From assembly GCA_008016945.1 (NCBI GenBank), contig SSGN01000196.1, positions 1 through 9,147 on the forward strand: a stretch of DNA of 9,147 nucleotides, written 5' to 3'. Position numbers and translations under genes: made by a program. The notes beneath the pieces were generated by a model. It was given only the letters and a program-made list of their open reading frames with translations. It was not told where the DNA came from and did no database searches. Below, one piece after another: positions 1 through 6,342 of this stretch (position 1 is its first letter; every line of letters starts with the position of its first letter). Source of the stretch: Flavobacteriales bacterium (GTDB taxonomy: Bacteria > Bacteroidota > Bacteroidia > Flavobacteriales > PHOS-HE28).

Positions 1-419
1 GCGATGAACCGCGTGAAGGCCGCACTCCCACCGGTGGTGGGGAACTTCTCCTTGTCGGCCGCGATGGTGGTGGGAAAGGTGAGGTCGCGCTTGCGGTCCA
101 CATTGGCAAGGCCCACCACGATGCTGGGCGGCTGCCAGGCGATCCACTCGAACGCAGCGAACTGCAGGGCGCCAGTGACATGGATGAAGTCCTCGTCGGC
201 CCCACCATCGAGCAGGTAGATCACCGGATAGCGCGCGGCACTGTCGGGGTGATAGCCCTGCGGCAGGGCGATGTTGAGCACGCGGTCCTCGCCCAGGGTG
301 GTGGAATGGATGGTCTCGGTGAAGCCAAAGGCGAATGGCTCGGGTGCTGGGCGTTGGGCCGCCAGCACCCCGCTCCACCCCAACAAGATCGCGAAGAACG
401 ACCGTCGCATGAGACCCAT
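1..419 (-). CDS. Secreted alpha/beta-hydrolase, putative esterase family (partial, 3' end beyond left edge)
   Basis: An open frame on the minus strand starts at 419 (or, two codons after the first residue pair, at ATG 410) and is still open at position 1, so only about the first 139 residues are visible. From the ATG at 410 the protein begins [19 protein letters not shown], a good Sec signal peptide with likely cleavage near Ala17/Ala18. The mature part contains an early beta-strand block with [14 protein letters not shown], then [20 protein letters not shown], then [20 protein letters not shown]. This order (LP.GY, YPV.YLLDG, IVVG..N..R.RD.TP) is typical of the putative-esterase family (Pfam Esterase, related to IroE/Fes and COG2819). 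The nucleophile Ser and catalytic His lie outside the window. It sits 5-14 nt downstream of the membrane-protein stop codon and is probably cotranscribed with it. Substrate cannot be told. Family assignment is by motif recognition only. Confidence 0.8.
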   Translation of the reverse strand, partial: MGLMRRSFFAILLGWSGVLAAQRPAPEPFAFGFTETIHSTTLGEDRVLNIALPQGYHPDSAARYPVIYLLDGGADEDFIHVTGALQFAAFEWIAWQPPSIVVGLANVDRKRDLTFPTTIAADKEKFPTTGGSAAFTRFI

Positions 420-424
420 CCGCC

Positions 425-925
425 TCAGTACATATGCTTGAGGTTCACGGCGTAGAGCACGATGAACAGGATGCTGACGAAGGCCCCGAAGCCCAGGCCC
501 ATGATCGCCACCATATTGAACCCCAGGAAGTACAACGGTACGAGCACCCCCAGGATGGACGCCACGGTGTAGTACCAGAAGCCCTGCTTTTGAAGGTTCC
601 ACATCAGCCATACCCCGTAGAGGCTAAGCAGCGAAAGCACCAGTGCGGTGATGCCCAAGGGCTTGGCATGTTCGGCGGCCTTCTCGCTCAAGGCGATCCC
701 CTCTTCCATGAGCTTTTGGGCGAAGGCTCCGCCCTGGCCTTGCAATTGTGCCATGGACTCCTCCATGGCGGCTCGCGCCTCGGCCAGGTCGGACTGGGCC
801 TTGTCGGTGAAGCCCGTGCGAAGTCCATCGAGCGCCCCCCAGAGGCCACCGATGAAGCTAAGGATGCAGATGATCGTGAGCAGCGTTGGGCGCTGGGCAG
901 GTGCCGAGGGGTCCATGGTGTTCAT
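425..925 (-). CDS. Hypothetical 4-TM integral membrane protein (paralogue of the next gene upstream)
   Basis: The protein is about 166 residues from the ATG at 925; the frame also has ATGs at 964 and 916. I prefer 925 because the N-terminal MDYIGTDQTPEHR of the longer form is unremarkable and because a weak TAnnTTTG-like element (TACATTGG, 958-951) overlaps the 964 start. Visible parts are a first hydrophobic helix ([18 protein letters not shown]), a charged, probably helical Ala/Glu/Gln/Lys-rich loop of about 50 residues, and three further hydrophobic stretches ([55 protein letters not shown]). It ends NLKHMY. No catalytic motif is seen, so the function is unknown. This kind of small membrane protein with GVWLMW...GFWYY is common as a hypothetical in Bacteroidota. 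It lies between a related membrane protein and the esterase on the same strand. Confidence 0.75.
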   Translation of the reverse strand: MNTMDPSAPAQRPTLLTIICILSFIGGLWGALDGLRTGFTDKAQSDLAEARAAMEESMAQLQGQGGAFAQKLMEEGIALSEKAAEHAKPLGITALVLSLLSLYGVWLMWNLQKQGFWYYTVASILGVLVPLYFLGFNMVAIMGLGFGAFVSILFIVLYAVNLKHMY

Positions 926-966
926 GCGATGTTCGGGTGTTTGGTCCGTGCCAATGTAGTCCACTG

Positions 967-988
967 GAACGGAACATGGCGTCCGTTC
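967..988. other. Short inverted repeat between the two membrane-protein genes
   Basis: GAACGGA at 967-973 and TCCGTTC at 982-988 form a perfect 7-bp stem with an 8-nt loop. It lies about 32 nt past the stop codon of the 1020-1508 gene and before the start of the 425-925 gene. No T-run follows on the minus strand. It could be a weak terminator or processing site, or chance in GC-rich DNA. Confidence 0.3.
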
Positions 989-1019
989 ATCACAAGATCC
1001 TCCACCGCAAGGACCGGTG

Positions 1020-1508
1020 CTACCGCATCCGTTTGAGCTGGCTGCCGTAGGCGGCGGTCATGGCCACGGCCAGGAGGGGACCGAACACCCCCAACATGGA
1101 CCATGGCAGGATGAAGTGGGGTGCGAACAGCCCCACCAACTGCGCCACGGCATAGATGGAGAAGCCGCTCCTCCGCCCCCGCCACATGCCGATGGCCCCT
1201 ACCAGCCGCCCCACCGTCCGCGCCAGGTAGATCAGCATCAGGAGCACGCCGTTGGCATGGAAGATCCGGACGATGGCCTCCACCTGGGCCAGCTCGTCGC
1301 CCGAAACATATTGGCTCGCCGATCCCGTGAAGAGCGCGATGAACTCATCCTCGGGCATCTGCCGTGCACCCAACATGGCCAGCAACATGAGCCCATAGAG
1401 CAGGAGGAAGAGGCCCGTGTTCACGAAGGTGAGCACGCCCAGGCCGGAGATCAGGTCGGGACGTTTGGTACTTCCGTTCTCGTCGGGCAGGAATTCGGTG
1501 GTCTCCAT
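1020..1508 (-). CDS. Hypothetical 4-TM integral membrane protein
   Basis: The protein is about 162 residues from the ATG at 1508, beginning METTEFLPDENG. The frame stays open upstream to 1685, but the upstream residues are Gly/Arg/Ser/Pro-rich and run through a promoter motif at 1522-1515, so 1508 is the likelier start. A soluble N-terminus of about 15 residues precedes hydrophobic segments: LGVLTFVNTGLFLLLYGLML, then a polar segment with PEDEFIALF and SGDELAQVEAIV, then VLLMLIYLARTVGRLVGAIG, SIYAVAQLVGLFAPHFILP and MLGVFGPLLAVAMTAAY. The C-terminus is QLKRMR. Topology and a shared MW....GF..Y..A...G...P pattern resemble the downstream gene at 425-925, which suggests an old tandem duplication. 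Function unknown. It is transcribed divergently from lpd. Confidence 0.72.
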   Translation of the reverse strand: METTEFLPDENGSTKRPDLISGLGVLTFVNTGLFLLLYGLMLLAMLGARQMPEDEFIALFTGSASQYVSGDELAQVEAIVRIFHANGVLLMLIYLARTVGRLVGAIGMWRGRRSGFSIYAVAQLVGLFAPHFILPWSMLGVFGPLLAVAMTAAYGSQLKRMR

Positions 1509-1514
1509 CGGTGG

Positions 1515-1522
1515 CGAAGGTA
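1515..1522 (-). promoter_or_regulatory. Bacteroidota-type -7 promoter element for the leftward membrane-protein genes
   Basis: Read on the minus strand, 1522-1515 is TACCTTCG, a one-mismatch version of the TAnnTTTG -7 element of the Bacteroidota primary sigma factor. It ends only 6 nt before the ATG at 1508. No clear -33 TTTG element is visible at the expected distance. The promoter probably drives the two membrane proteins and the esterase. Confidence 0.5.
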
Positions 1523-1660
1523 AAGGCCCTTCCTCTTCGGCACCTACGAACCCGCTTGCCAACACACCTGCCGGGCCGCGAGAGCCCCGTGAACCGGTAC
1601 GACCACGCCCTGGTCGGAGGATCCATCGAGAAGCATGGCCGCTTGTTCCCCCCCAATGGG

Positions 1661-1668
1661 TACTTTTG
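1661..1668 (+). promoter_or_regulatory. Bacteroidota-type -7 promoter element for lpd
   Basis: TACTTTTG at 1661-1668 matches TAnnTTTG exactly and is followed by CGG. It lies 30 nt before the lpd ATG at 1699. A TTG at 1643-1645, about 15 nt upstream, may be a degenerate -33 element. This gives lpd a short leader of perhaps 25 nt. Confidence 0.65.
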
Positions 1669-1698
1669 CGGCCCAACCTGAACAAGCAACACTTTCCG

Positions 1699-3087
1699 AT
1701 GAGCTACGACGTCATCGTTCTCGGCAGTGGCCCCGGCGGCTACGTGGCCGCCATCCGTGCCAGCCAACTCGGCCTGAAGACCGCTATCGTGGAGAAGGAG
1801 GCCCTCGGCGGCATCTGCCTCAACTGGGGCTGCATCCCCACCAAGGCCCTGCTCAAGAGCGCCCAGGTGTTCGAGTACATCAACCACGCCAAGGATTACG
1901 GCATCACCGTGGCCGAAGGCAAGCCGGACATGAAGGCCATCGTGGCACGTAGCCGCGGCGTGGCCGACGGTATGAGCAAGGGCGTGCAGTTCCTGATGAA
2001 GAAGAACAAGATCGAGGTGATCATGGGCGCGGGTAAACTGCAGCCCGGTCGCAAGATCGAGGTGACCTCCGCCGACGGTAAGAAGCAAGTGGTGGAGGGC
2101 AAACACATCATCATCGCCACCGGCGCCCGTAGCCGGGTGCTGCCCAACCTGCCCCAGGATGGCAAGAAGATCATCGGCTACCGCGAGGCCATGGTACTGC
2201 CCGAGCAGCCCAAGAGCATGGTGGTGGTGGGCAGCGGCGCCATCGGCAGCGAATTCGCCTACTTCTACAACGCCATCGGCACCAAGGCGACCCTGGTGGA
2301 ATTCCTGCCCAACGTGGTGCCTGTGGAAGATGAGGAGGTGAGCAAGCAGCTGGAGAAGAGCTTCAAGAAGCAGGGCATGGAGGTGCTCACCAGCAGCGAG
2401 GTGACCAGCGTGGACACCAAGGGCAAGGGCTGTGTGGTGACCATCAAGACCCCCAAGGGCGAACAGAAGGTGGAGTGCGACATCGTGCTGAGCGCGGTGG
2501 GCATCGCCGCCAACATCGAGGGCATCGGCCTGGAAGAGGTGGGCATCGTCACGGACAAGGGCAAGATCAAGGTGAACGAGTTCTACGCCACCAACATTCC
2601 CGGGTACTACGCCATCGGCGACGTCACCCCGGGGCAGGCGTTGGCACACGTGGCCAGTGCCGAAGGCATCATCTGCGTGGAGCAGATCGCCGGCCATCAC
2701 CCGCAGCCCCTGGACTATGGGAACATCCCCGGTTGCACCTATTGCAGCCCCGAGGTGGCCAGCGTGGGCATCACCGAAAAGCAGGCCAAGGAGAAAGGGC
2801 TGGAGATCAAGGTGGGCAAGTTCCCCTTCAGCGCCAGCGGCAAGGCCAGCGCGGCCGGTGCCAAGGATGGTTTCGTGAAGCTGATCTTCGACGCCAAATA
2901 CGGCGAACTGCTGGGTGCCCACATGATCGGCATGAACGTGACCGAGATGATCGCCGAGTGCGTGAGCATCCGCAAGCTGGAGACCACGGGCCACGAGATC
3001 ATCAAGACGGTACACCCCCACCCCACCATGAGCGAAGCGATCATGGAGGCGGCCGCCGCAGCTTACGGCGAGGTGATCCACCTGTAG
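1699..3087 (+). CDS. lpdA: Dihydrolipoyl dehydrogenase (E3)
   Basis: This 462-residue flavoprotein disulfide reductase reoxidises dihydrolipoyl groups with NAD+ in 2-oxoacid dehydrogenase complexes and glycine cleavage. The start MSYDVIVLGSGPGG gives the family's usual length; the frame is open further upstream but crosses the promoter. The FAD dinucleotide motif GSGPGG is at residues 9-14. The redox disulfide Cys40/Cys45 sits in GGICLNWGCIPTK. The NAD-binding motif GSGAIGSEFA starts near residue 178. IGD in the second FAD motif (YYAIGDVTPGQALAHVA) is intact. The C-terminal dimerisation domain carries the catalytic pair His441/Glu446 in HPHPTMSEA. All catalytic residues are present. It has its own promoter and no E1 or E2 genes beside it, so it is probably the shared E3 of the cell. 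Family identity is firm; which complexes it serves is inference. Confidence 0.97.
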   Translation: MSYDVIVLGSGPGGYVAAIRASQLGLKTAIVEKEALGGICLNWGCIPTKALLKSAQVFEYINHAKDYGITVAEGKPDMKAIVARSRGVADGMSKGVQFLMKKNKIEVIMGAGKLQPGRKIEVTSADGKKQVVEGKHIIIATGARSRVLPNLPQDGKKIIGYREAMVLPEQPKSMVVVGSGAIGSEFAYFYNAIGTKATLVEFLPNVVPVEDEEVSKQLEKSFKKQGMEVLTSSEVTSVDTKGKGCVVTIKTPKGEQKVECDIVLSAVGIAANIEGIGLEEVGIVTDKGKIKVNEFYATNIPGYYAIGDVTPGQALAHVASAEGIICVEQIAGHHPQPLDYGNIPGCTYCSPEVASVGITEKQAKEKGLEIKVGKFPFSASGKASAAGAKDGFVKLIFDAKYGELLGAHMIGMNVTEMIAECVSIRKLETTGHEIIKTVHPHPTMSEAIMEAAAAAYGEVIHL

Positions 3088-3097
3088 GGTCCGATAC

Positions 3098-3147
3098 GAT
3101 CCACCGTTCGGGTGATGTGGCCTGCCCACCACCCGAACGGTCGGATC
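3098..3147 (+). terminator. Strong stem-loop between lpd and asnB (terminator or leader structure)
   Basis: ACCGTTCGGGTG (3103-3114) is perfectly complementary to CACCCGAACGGT (3130-3141). The stem extends outward through GATCC (3098-3102) with GGATC (3143-3147) across one bulged C, and inward through GTGG (3117-3120) with CCAC (3126-3129), leaving a 5-nt loop. That is about 21 paired bases starting 10 nt after the lpd stop. No T-run follows, so it is not a classic intrinsic terminator. It may end or stabilise the lpd transcript, or lie in the asnB leader. Confidence 0.6.
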
Positions 3148-3162
3148 AAGTACCAACGCCCC

Positions 3163-5037
3163 ATGTGCGGTATCGCGGGAACCTTTCAGATCGATGCTTC
3201 GTGCCCACCGCCCGCGGATCGGATCGGAGCCGCGTTGCAGTGCATCGCACACCGCGGACCGGACGACGAAGGGATCCATCGGAACGGCCGTGCGGTCCTG
3301 GGGCACCGGCGCCTCAGCATCATCGACACCAGCAGCAACGGCCACCAGCCCTTCGTGGACAATGGCGGCCGTTACACCATCGCCTTCAACGGGGAGGTCT
3401 TCAACTTCCGATCGCTTCGCGCGGACCTCGAAGCCCAGGGCCACACCTTCCGCAGCCACAGCGATACCGAGGTGATCCTGCGCCTGTACGCCGTGAAGGG
3501 CCCTTCTTTCCTGCACGACCTCAACGGCTTCTTCGCCCTGGCCATCCATGATGCACAGGAAGACACCTTGTTCCTGGCCCGCGACCGCTTCGGCGTGAAG
3601 CCATTGCTCTGGAGCGAGGTGAACGGACAACTCCTCTTCGCCAGTGAGCTACGGGCATTGATCGCACTGGGTGCACCTCGCGACCAGGACCTGGTGAGCG
3701 CCCGCCAATACCTCGCCTACTACTACATCCCAGCTCCGCACACGGTGTTCCAGGGGGCGCACAAACTGCTTCCCGGGCATTGCCTCCACGTGGACCGCCA
3801 GGGTGTGCGCGTGGAACGTTGGTACGATGTGGTGGCCGCGAGCAAGCAGGTGCCGAAGAGCACCGACCCCGGACGAACCCTGTTCCAGCTGATGGATGAT
3901 GCGGTGCGCCTGCGGTTGATCGCGGACGTGCCCGTGGGCGCATTCCTGAGCGGCGGTGTGGACAGCAGCATCGTGAGCGCCCTGGCCGCACGGCACCACA
4001 AGCACCTGCACACCTTCAGCATCGGTTATGCGGACGACCCCTTCTTCGACGAGAGCCGGTATGCCGAGGAAGTGGCGCGCCACATCAAGAGCGACCACCA
4101 TACCTTCAAGCTCACCCGCGAGGAGCTGGCCGCGGACTATACGAGGCTGCTGGCCGCCACCGACGAACCCTTCGCCGACAGCAGCGCCCTCCCGTCCTAC
4201 ATGCTGTGCGAACGCACCCGCAAGCACGTGACCGTGGCCGTGAGCGGCGATGGGGCCGATGAGGTGTTCGGTGGGTACACGAAGCACCAGGCCGAACTAC
4301 GGTGGCGGGAACCGGGCACCGCAGAACGGGCCGTGCGCCTGCTGGCCCCGCTCTGGCGCGCCCTGCCCCGATCGCGCAACGGCAAGTGGCCCAACCGGTT
4401 CCGCCAGTACGATCGGTTCGCCCGCCTGGCCAACACCCCGGAGGACCGCCGATTCCAAGAACTCGCCGCCTTCACCACCCACGAAGAGGCACAGGCCTTG
4501 ATGGCCCGCCCGGCCGACCCCGGCGAGCTCAGCCGCCGCGAACAGGCCTTCAGCGAAGCCTTCCGCCGCATGGCCGGTATGAACGGGGCCCTGCTCGCCG
4601 ATGTGCAGAGCACCCTGCCCAACGACATGCTGCACAAGGTGGACCTCACCAGCATGGCCCATGCCTTGGAGGTACGCACCCCCTTCTTGGACAAACGCGT
4701 GGTGGAATTCGCATTCAGCCTACCCGCCGAGGCGAAGCTGGTCCGCGGCAGTGGCAAACACCTGTTGCGCACCACCTTCGGCCCCCTGCTGCCCCCGGTG
4801 GTGATGTCCCGCGGCAAGAAAGGCTTCGAGGTGCCCCTGCTGGACCTCCTGCGCGGGCCCATGGCCGGTTTCGTGGACGAGACCTGCTCCAAGGACCTGG
4901 TACACAGCGCCGGTATGGACTGGAACGCCGTGCAAGCCCAAGTGCAGCAGCTCCGATCACCGCTTCCCGGCACATCACAGGCAACCGTACATGCCTTGCT
5001 CGTCTACTTGTCGTGGTGGAAAAACCACGCCCAGTAA
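3163..5037 (+). CDS. asnB: Asparagine synthase (glutamine-hydrolysing) family amidotransferase
   Basis: This is a 624-residue two-domain enzyme. Start 3163 is chosen because it yields MCGIAG: after Met removal Cys2 becomes the N-terminal glutaminase nucleophile. The open frame begins earlier (3112) but that lies inside the hairpin. The class II glutaminase domain (about 1-205) has Arg50 in GHRRLSIID, NGE at 76-78 and Asp101 in SHSDTEV, the usual glutamine-binding residues. The synthetase domain has the ATP pyrophosphatase loop SGGVDSS at 263-269, then SGDGADEVFGGY near 361-372, MAHALEVRTPFLD near 498-510 and SRGKKGFEVP near 549-558. It hydrolyses glutamine and passes ammonia to an adenylated carboxylate. 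For true AsnB the acceptor is aspartate. Its place next to a glycosyltransferase and wza/wzc also allows a role amidating a uronic acid or other carboxylated sugar. Catalytic competence looks intact; the acceptor is not decidable here. Confidence 0.93.
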   Translation: MCGIAGTFQIDASCPPPADRIGAALQCIAHRGPDDEGIHRNGRAVLGHRRLSIIDTSSNGHQPFVDNGGRYTIAFNGEVFNFRSLRADLEAQGHTFRSHSDTEVILRLYAVKGPSFLHDLNGFFALAIHDAQEDTLFLARDRFGVKPLLWSEVNGQLLFASELRALIALGAPRDQDLVSARQYLAYYYIPAPHTVFQGAHKLLPGHCLHVDRQGVRVERWYDVVAASKQVPKSTDPGRTLFQLMDDAVRLRLIADVPVGAFLSGGVDSSIVSALAARHHKHLHTFSIGYADDPFFDESRYAEEVARHIKSDHHTFKLTREELAADYTRLLAATDEPFADSSALPSYMLCERTRKHVTVAVSGDGADEVFGGYTKHQAELRWREPGTAERAVRLLAPLWRALPRSRNGKWPNRFRQYDRFARLANTPEDRRFQELAAFTTHEEAQALMARPADPGELSRREQAFSEAFRRMAGMNGALLADVQSTLPNDMLHKVDLTSMAHALEVRTPFLDKRVVEFAFSLPAEAKLVRGSGKHLLRTTFGPLLPPVVMSRGKKGFEVPLLDLLRGPMAGFVDETCSKDLVHSAGMDWNAVQAQVQQLRSPLPGTSQATVHALLVYLSWWKNHAQ

Positions 5038-5061
5038 CAGGTCCCGATACGCTCGGCCCGG

Positions 5062-5069
5062 TACTTTCG
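5062..5069 (+). promoter_or_regulatory. Bacteroidota-type -7 promoter element for the glycosyltransferase gene
   Basis: TACTTTCG at 5062-5069 is a one-mismatch match to TAnnTTTG inside the 42-bp gap after asnB. It ends 10 nt before the ATG at 5080. No convincing -33 element is visible, so this is a probable internal promoter rather than a proven one. Confidence 0.5.
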
Positions 5070-5079
5070 CCTCTTTGCC

Positions 5080-6306
5080 ATGCCACGCGTCCTGCGCATC
5101 ATCAACCGGTTCAACCTCGGTGGCCCCACCCACAATGCGGCCTACCTGACGCGCTACCTGCCGAGCGATTATGAGACCCTGCTGGTGGGCGGGAGCCAGG
5201 AAGCCACCGAGGAAGGCAGCCACCATATCCTTCGCAACCTCGGCATCGAGCCGGTGATCCTGCCCGAGTTGCAACGCGAGGTGGCACCCTGGCGCGACCG
5301 TGGCGCCTACACCCGCATCAAGAAACTGATCAAGGAGTTCAAGCCGGACATCGTCCACACCCATGCCGCCAAGGCCGGAGCGGTGGGCCGCATGGCGGCG
5401 GCCGACCTGGGGGTGAAGGCCATCGTACACACCTTCCACGGCCATGTGTTCCACAGCTACTTCGGACCGGTACGCACGGCGCTGTACAAGAACATCGAGC
5501 GGTTCCTGGCCAGGCGCTCCTCGCGCATCATCGCCATCAGCGAGAAACAGAAGCACGAACTGGTTGCCGAGCACCGCATCACCAAAGCCGATAAGGTGAG
5601 CGTGATCCCCCTGGGTTTCGACCTCAGCCGATTCCAGGCCGACCAAGCCGCGAAGCGCGCCCTATTCCGCCAGGTCTACGGGGTGGCCGATGATGAGATC
5701 GCCATCGGCATCGTGGGGCGCCTGGTACCGATCAAGAACCACGACCTGTTCCTGCAGGTACTGGCCCGGGTGAGCCAGCGCACGGGGCGCAAGCTGCGCG
5801 CCTTCATCGTGGGCGATGGCGAGGAACGCGAGCGCCTCCAGGAGCGCGTGAACGAGCTGGGCATGAGCCAGGTGGTGGGCCCCTACTTCAACGGCCACGG
5901 ATTCGGCCATGGGGTGAACGGCAGACCCATGGTGCAACGCGCCCTGATCACCTTCACCAGCTGGATCAAGGAGGTGGATATCGTGAACGCCGGCGTGGAT
6001 ATCGTGATGCTCACCAGCCTGAACGAGGGTACCCCCGTGAGCCTGATCGAGGCCCAGGCCGCCAACAAGCCCATCGTGAGCACCCGCGTAGGCGGCATCG
6101 AGAACGTGGTCCTACCCGACCAGACGGCCTACCTGAGCGAAAGCGGGGATGTGGACGGCCTGGAACAGCAGCTCCTCCGCCTGGTGGAGGACGATGGCCT
6201 GCGGAAGCGCTTCGGACTGGGGGGATGGGACCATGTGAGCCAGCGTTTCCATTACACCCGCCTGGTCAACGACATGGATCATTTGTACCGCGAGCTCCTG
6301 AACTGA
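5080..6306 (+). CDS. GT4-family glycosyltransferase (GT-B fold)
   Basis: This 408-residue cytoplasmic or membrane-associated transferase likely adds one sugar from a nucleotide-sugar donor to a lipid-linked glycan. The N-terminal acceptor domain starts RVLRIINRFNLGGPTHNA, with the glycine-rich loop at 14-16. It continues with IVHTHAAKAGAVGRM near 91-105 and IVHTFHGHVFHSYFGP near 115-130, both typical of polysaccharide-locus GT4 enzymes. The C-terminal donor domain begins VGRLVPIKNHDLFL near 212 and carries the family's E-x7-E motif as Glu316/Glu324 in NEGTPVSLIEAQA, followed by VSTRVGGIENVV. Residues about 266-290 (GPYFNGHGFGHGVNGRPM and following) form a His/Gly-rich stretch where most relatives go straight into a short strand. 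It lies 42 bp after asnB and 36 bp before wza. Family is firm; linkage and sugar are unknown. Confidence 0.93.
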   Translation: MPRVLRIINRFNLGGPTHNAAYLTRYLPSDYETLLVGGSQEATEEGSHHILRNLGIEPVILPELQREVAPWRDRGAYTRIKKLIKEFKPDIVHTHAAKAGAVGRMAAADLGVKAIVHTFHGHVFHSYFGPVRTALYKNIERFLARRSSRIIAISEKQKHELVAEHRITKADKVSVIPLGFDLSRFQADQAAKRALFRQVYGVADDEIAIGIVGRLVPIKNHDLFLQVLARVSQRTGRKLRAFIVGDGEERERLQERVNELGMSQVVGPYFNGHGFGHGVNGRPMVQRALITFTSWIKEVDIVNAGVDIVMLTSLNEGTPVSLIEAQAANKPIVSTRVGGIENVVLPDQTAYLSESGDVDGLEQQLLRLVEDDGLRKRFGLGGWDHVSQRFHYTRLVNDMDHLYRELLN

Positions 6307-6315
6307 AGGATGCCC

Positions 6316-6327
6316 ACGATCGATCGT
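6316..6327. repeat. 12-bp perfect palindrome abutting the wza promoter motif
   Basis: ACGATCGATCGT at 6316-6327 equals its own reverse complement and ends one base before the -7 element at 6328. Its position between the expected -33 and -7 elements would suit an operator bound by a dimeric regulator. GATC is tandemly repeated in it. Length and placement are seen directly; any regulatory role is inference. Confidence 0.45.
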
Positions 6328-6335
6328 TACTTTTG
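6328..6335 (+). promoter_or_regulatory. Bacteroidota-type -7 promoter element for wza
   Basis: TACTTTTG at 6328-6335 matches TAnnTTTG exactly and is followed by CCGG, much like the lpd promoter. It ends 7 nt before the ATG at 6343. It therefore argues against the upstream in-frame ATG at 6310, which would lie before the transcription start. Confidence 0.65.
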
Positions 6336-6342
6336 CCGGAAT

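Larger units (their letters stand above)
1509..1698. other. Divergent intergenic region
   Basis: This 190-bp non-coding stretch separates the leftward membrane-protein gene from lpd. It holds an outward -7 element near each end (1522-1515 leftward, 1661-1668 rightward). Between them is a short 6-bp inverted repeat with a 5-nt loop (CGACCA at 1600-1605, TGGTCG at 1611-1616) that could be an operator but is too short to rely on. Both strands are technically open here, but the predicted peptides are low-complexity Arg/Pro/Gly and do not look coded. Confidence 0.6.

Noticed and set aside
434..1036. Plus-strand open frame across the two leftward membrane-protein genes
   Set aside because: Product is His/Gln/Gly-rich without any recognisable motif; the minus-strand frames give proper membrane helices.
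1600..1616. 6-bp inverted repeat in the divergent intergenic region as an operator
   Set aside because: A 6-bp stem is common by chance in GC-rich DNA and it is not next to either -7 element.
3088..3097. Similar words GGTCCGATACG after lpd and GGTCCCGATACG after asnB
   Set aside because: About 11 bp with one indel, two copies only; too short to call a repeat family from one window.
3144..3162. Possible -7 element TACCAACG just before asnB
   Set aside because: It lacks the TTTG half of the consensus, so I could not support a promoter there.
1345..3630. Very long open frame on the minus strand (about 760 codons) opposite lpd and the start of asnB
   Set aside because: It lies antisense to lpd, whose protein is unmistakable. 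Its product is a His/Ala/Gly/Leu/Val/Asp-rich string with no domain, as expected for the complement of GC-rich codons.
5026..5037. Possible small hairpin at the end of asnB (GTGG, A-run, CCAC)
   Set aside because: Only 4 bp of stem, inside coding sequence, and followed by no T-run.
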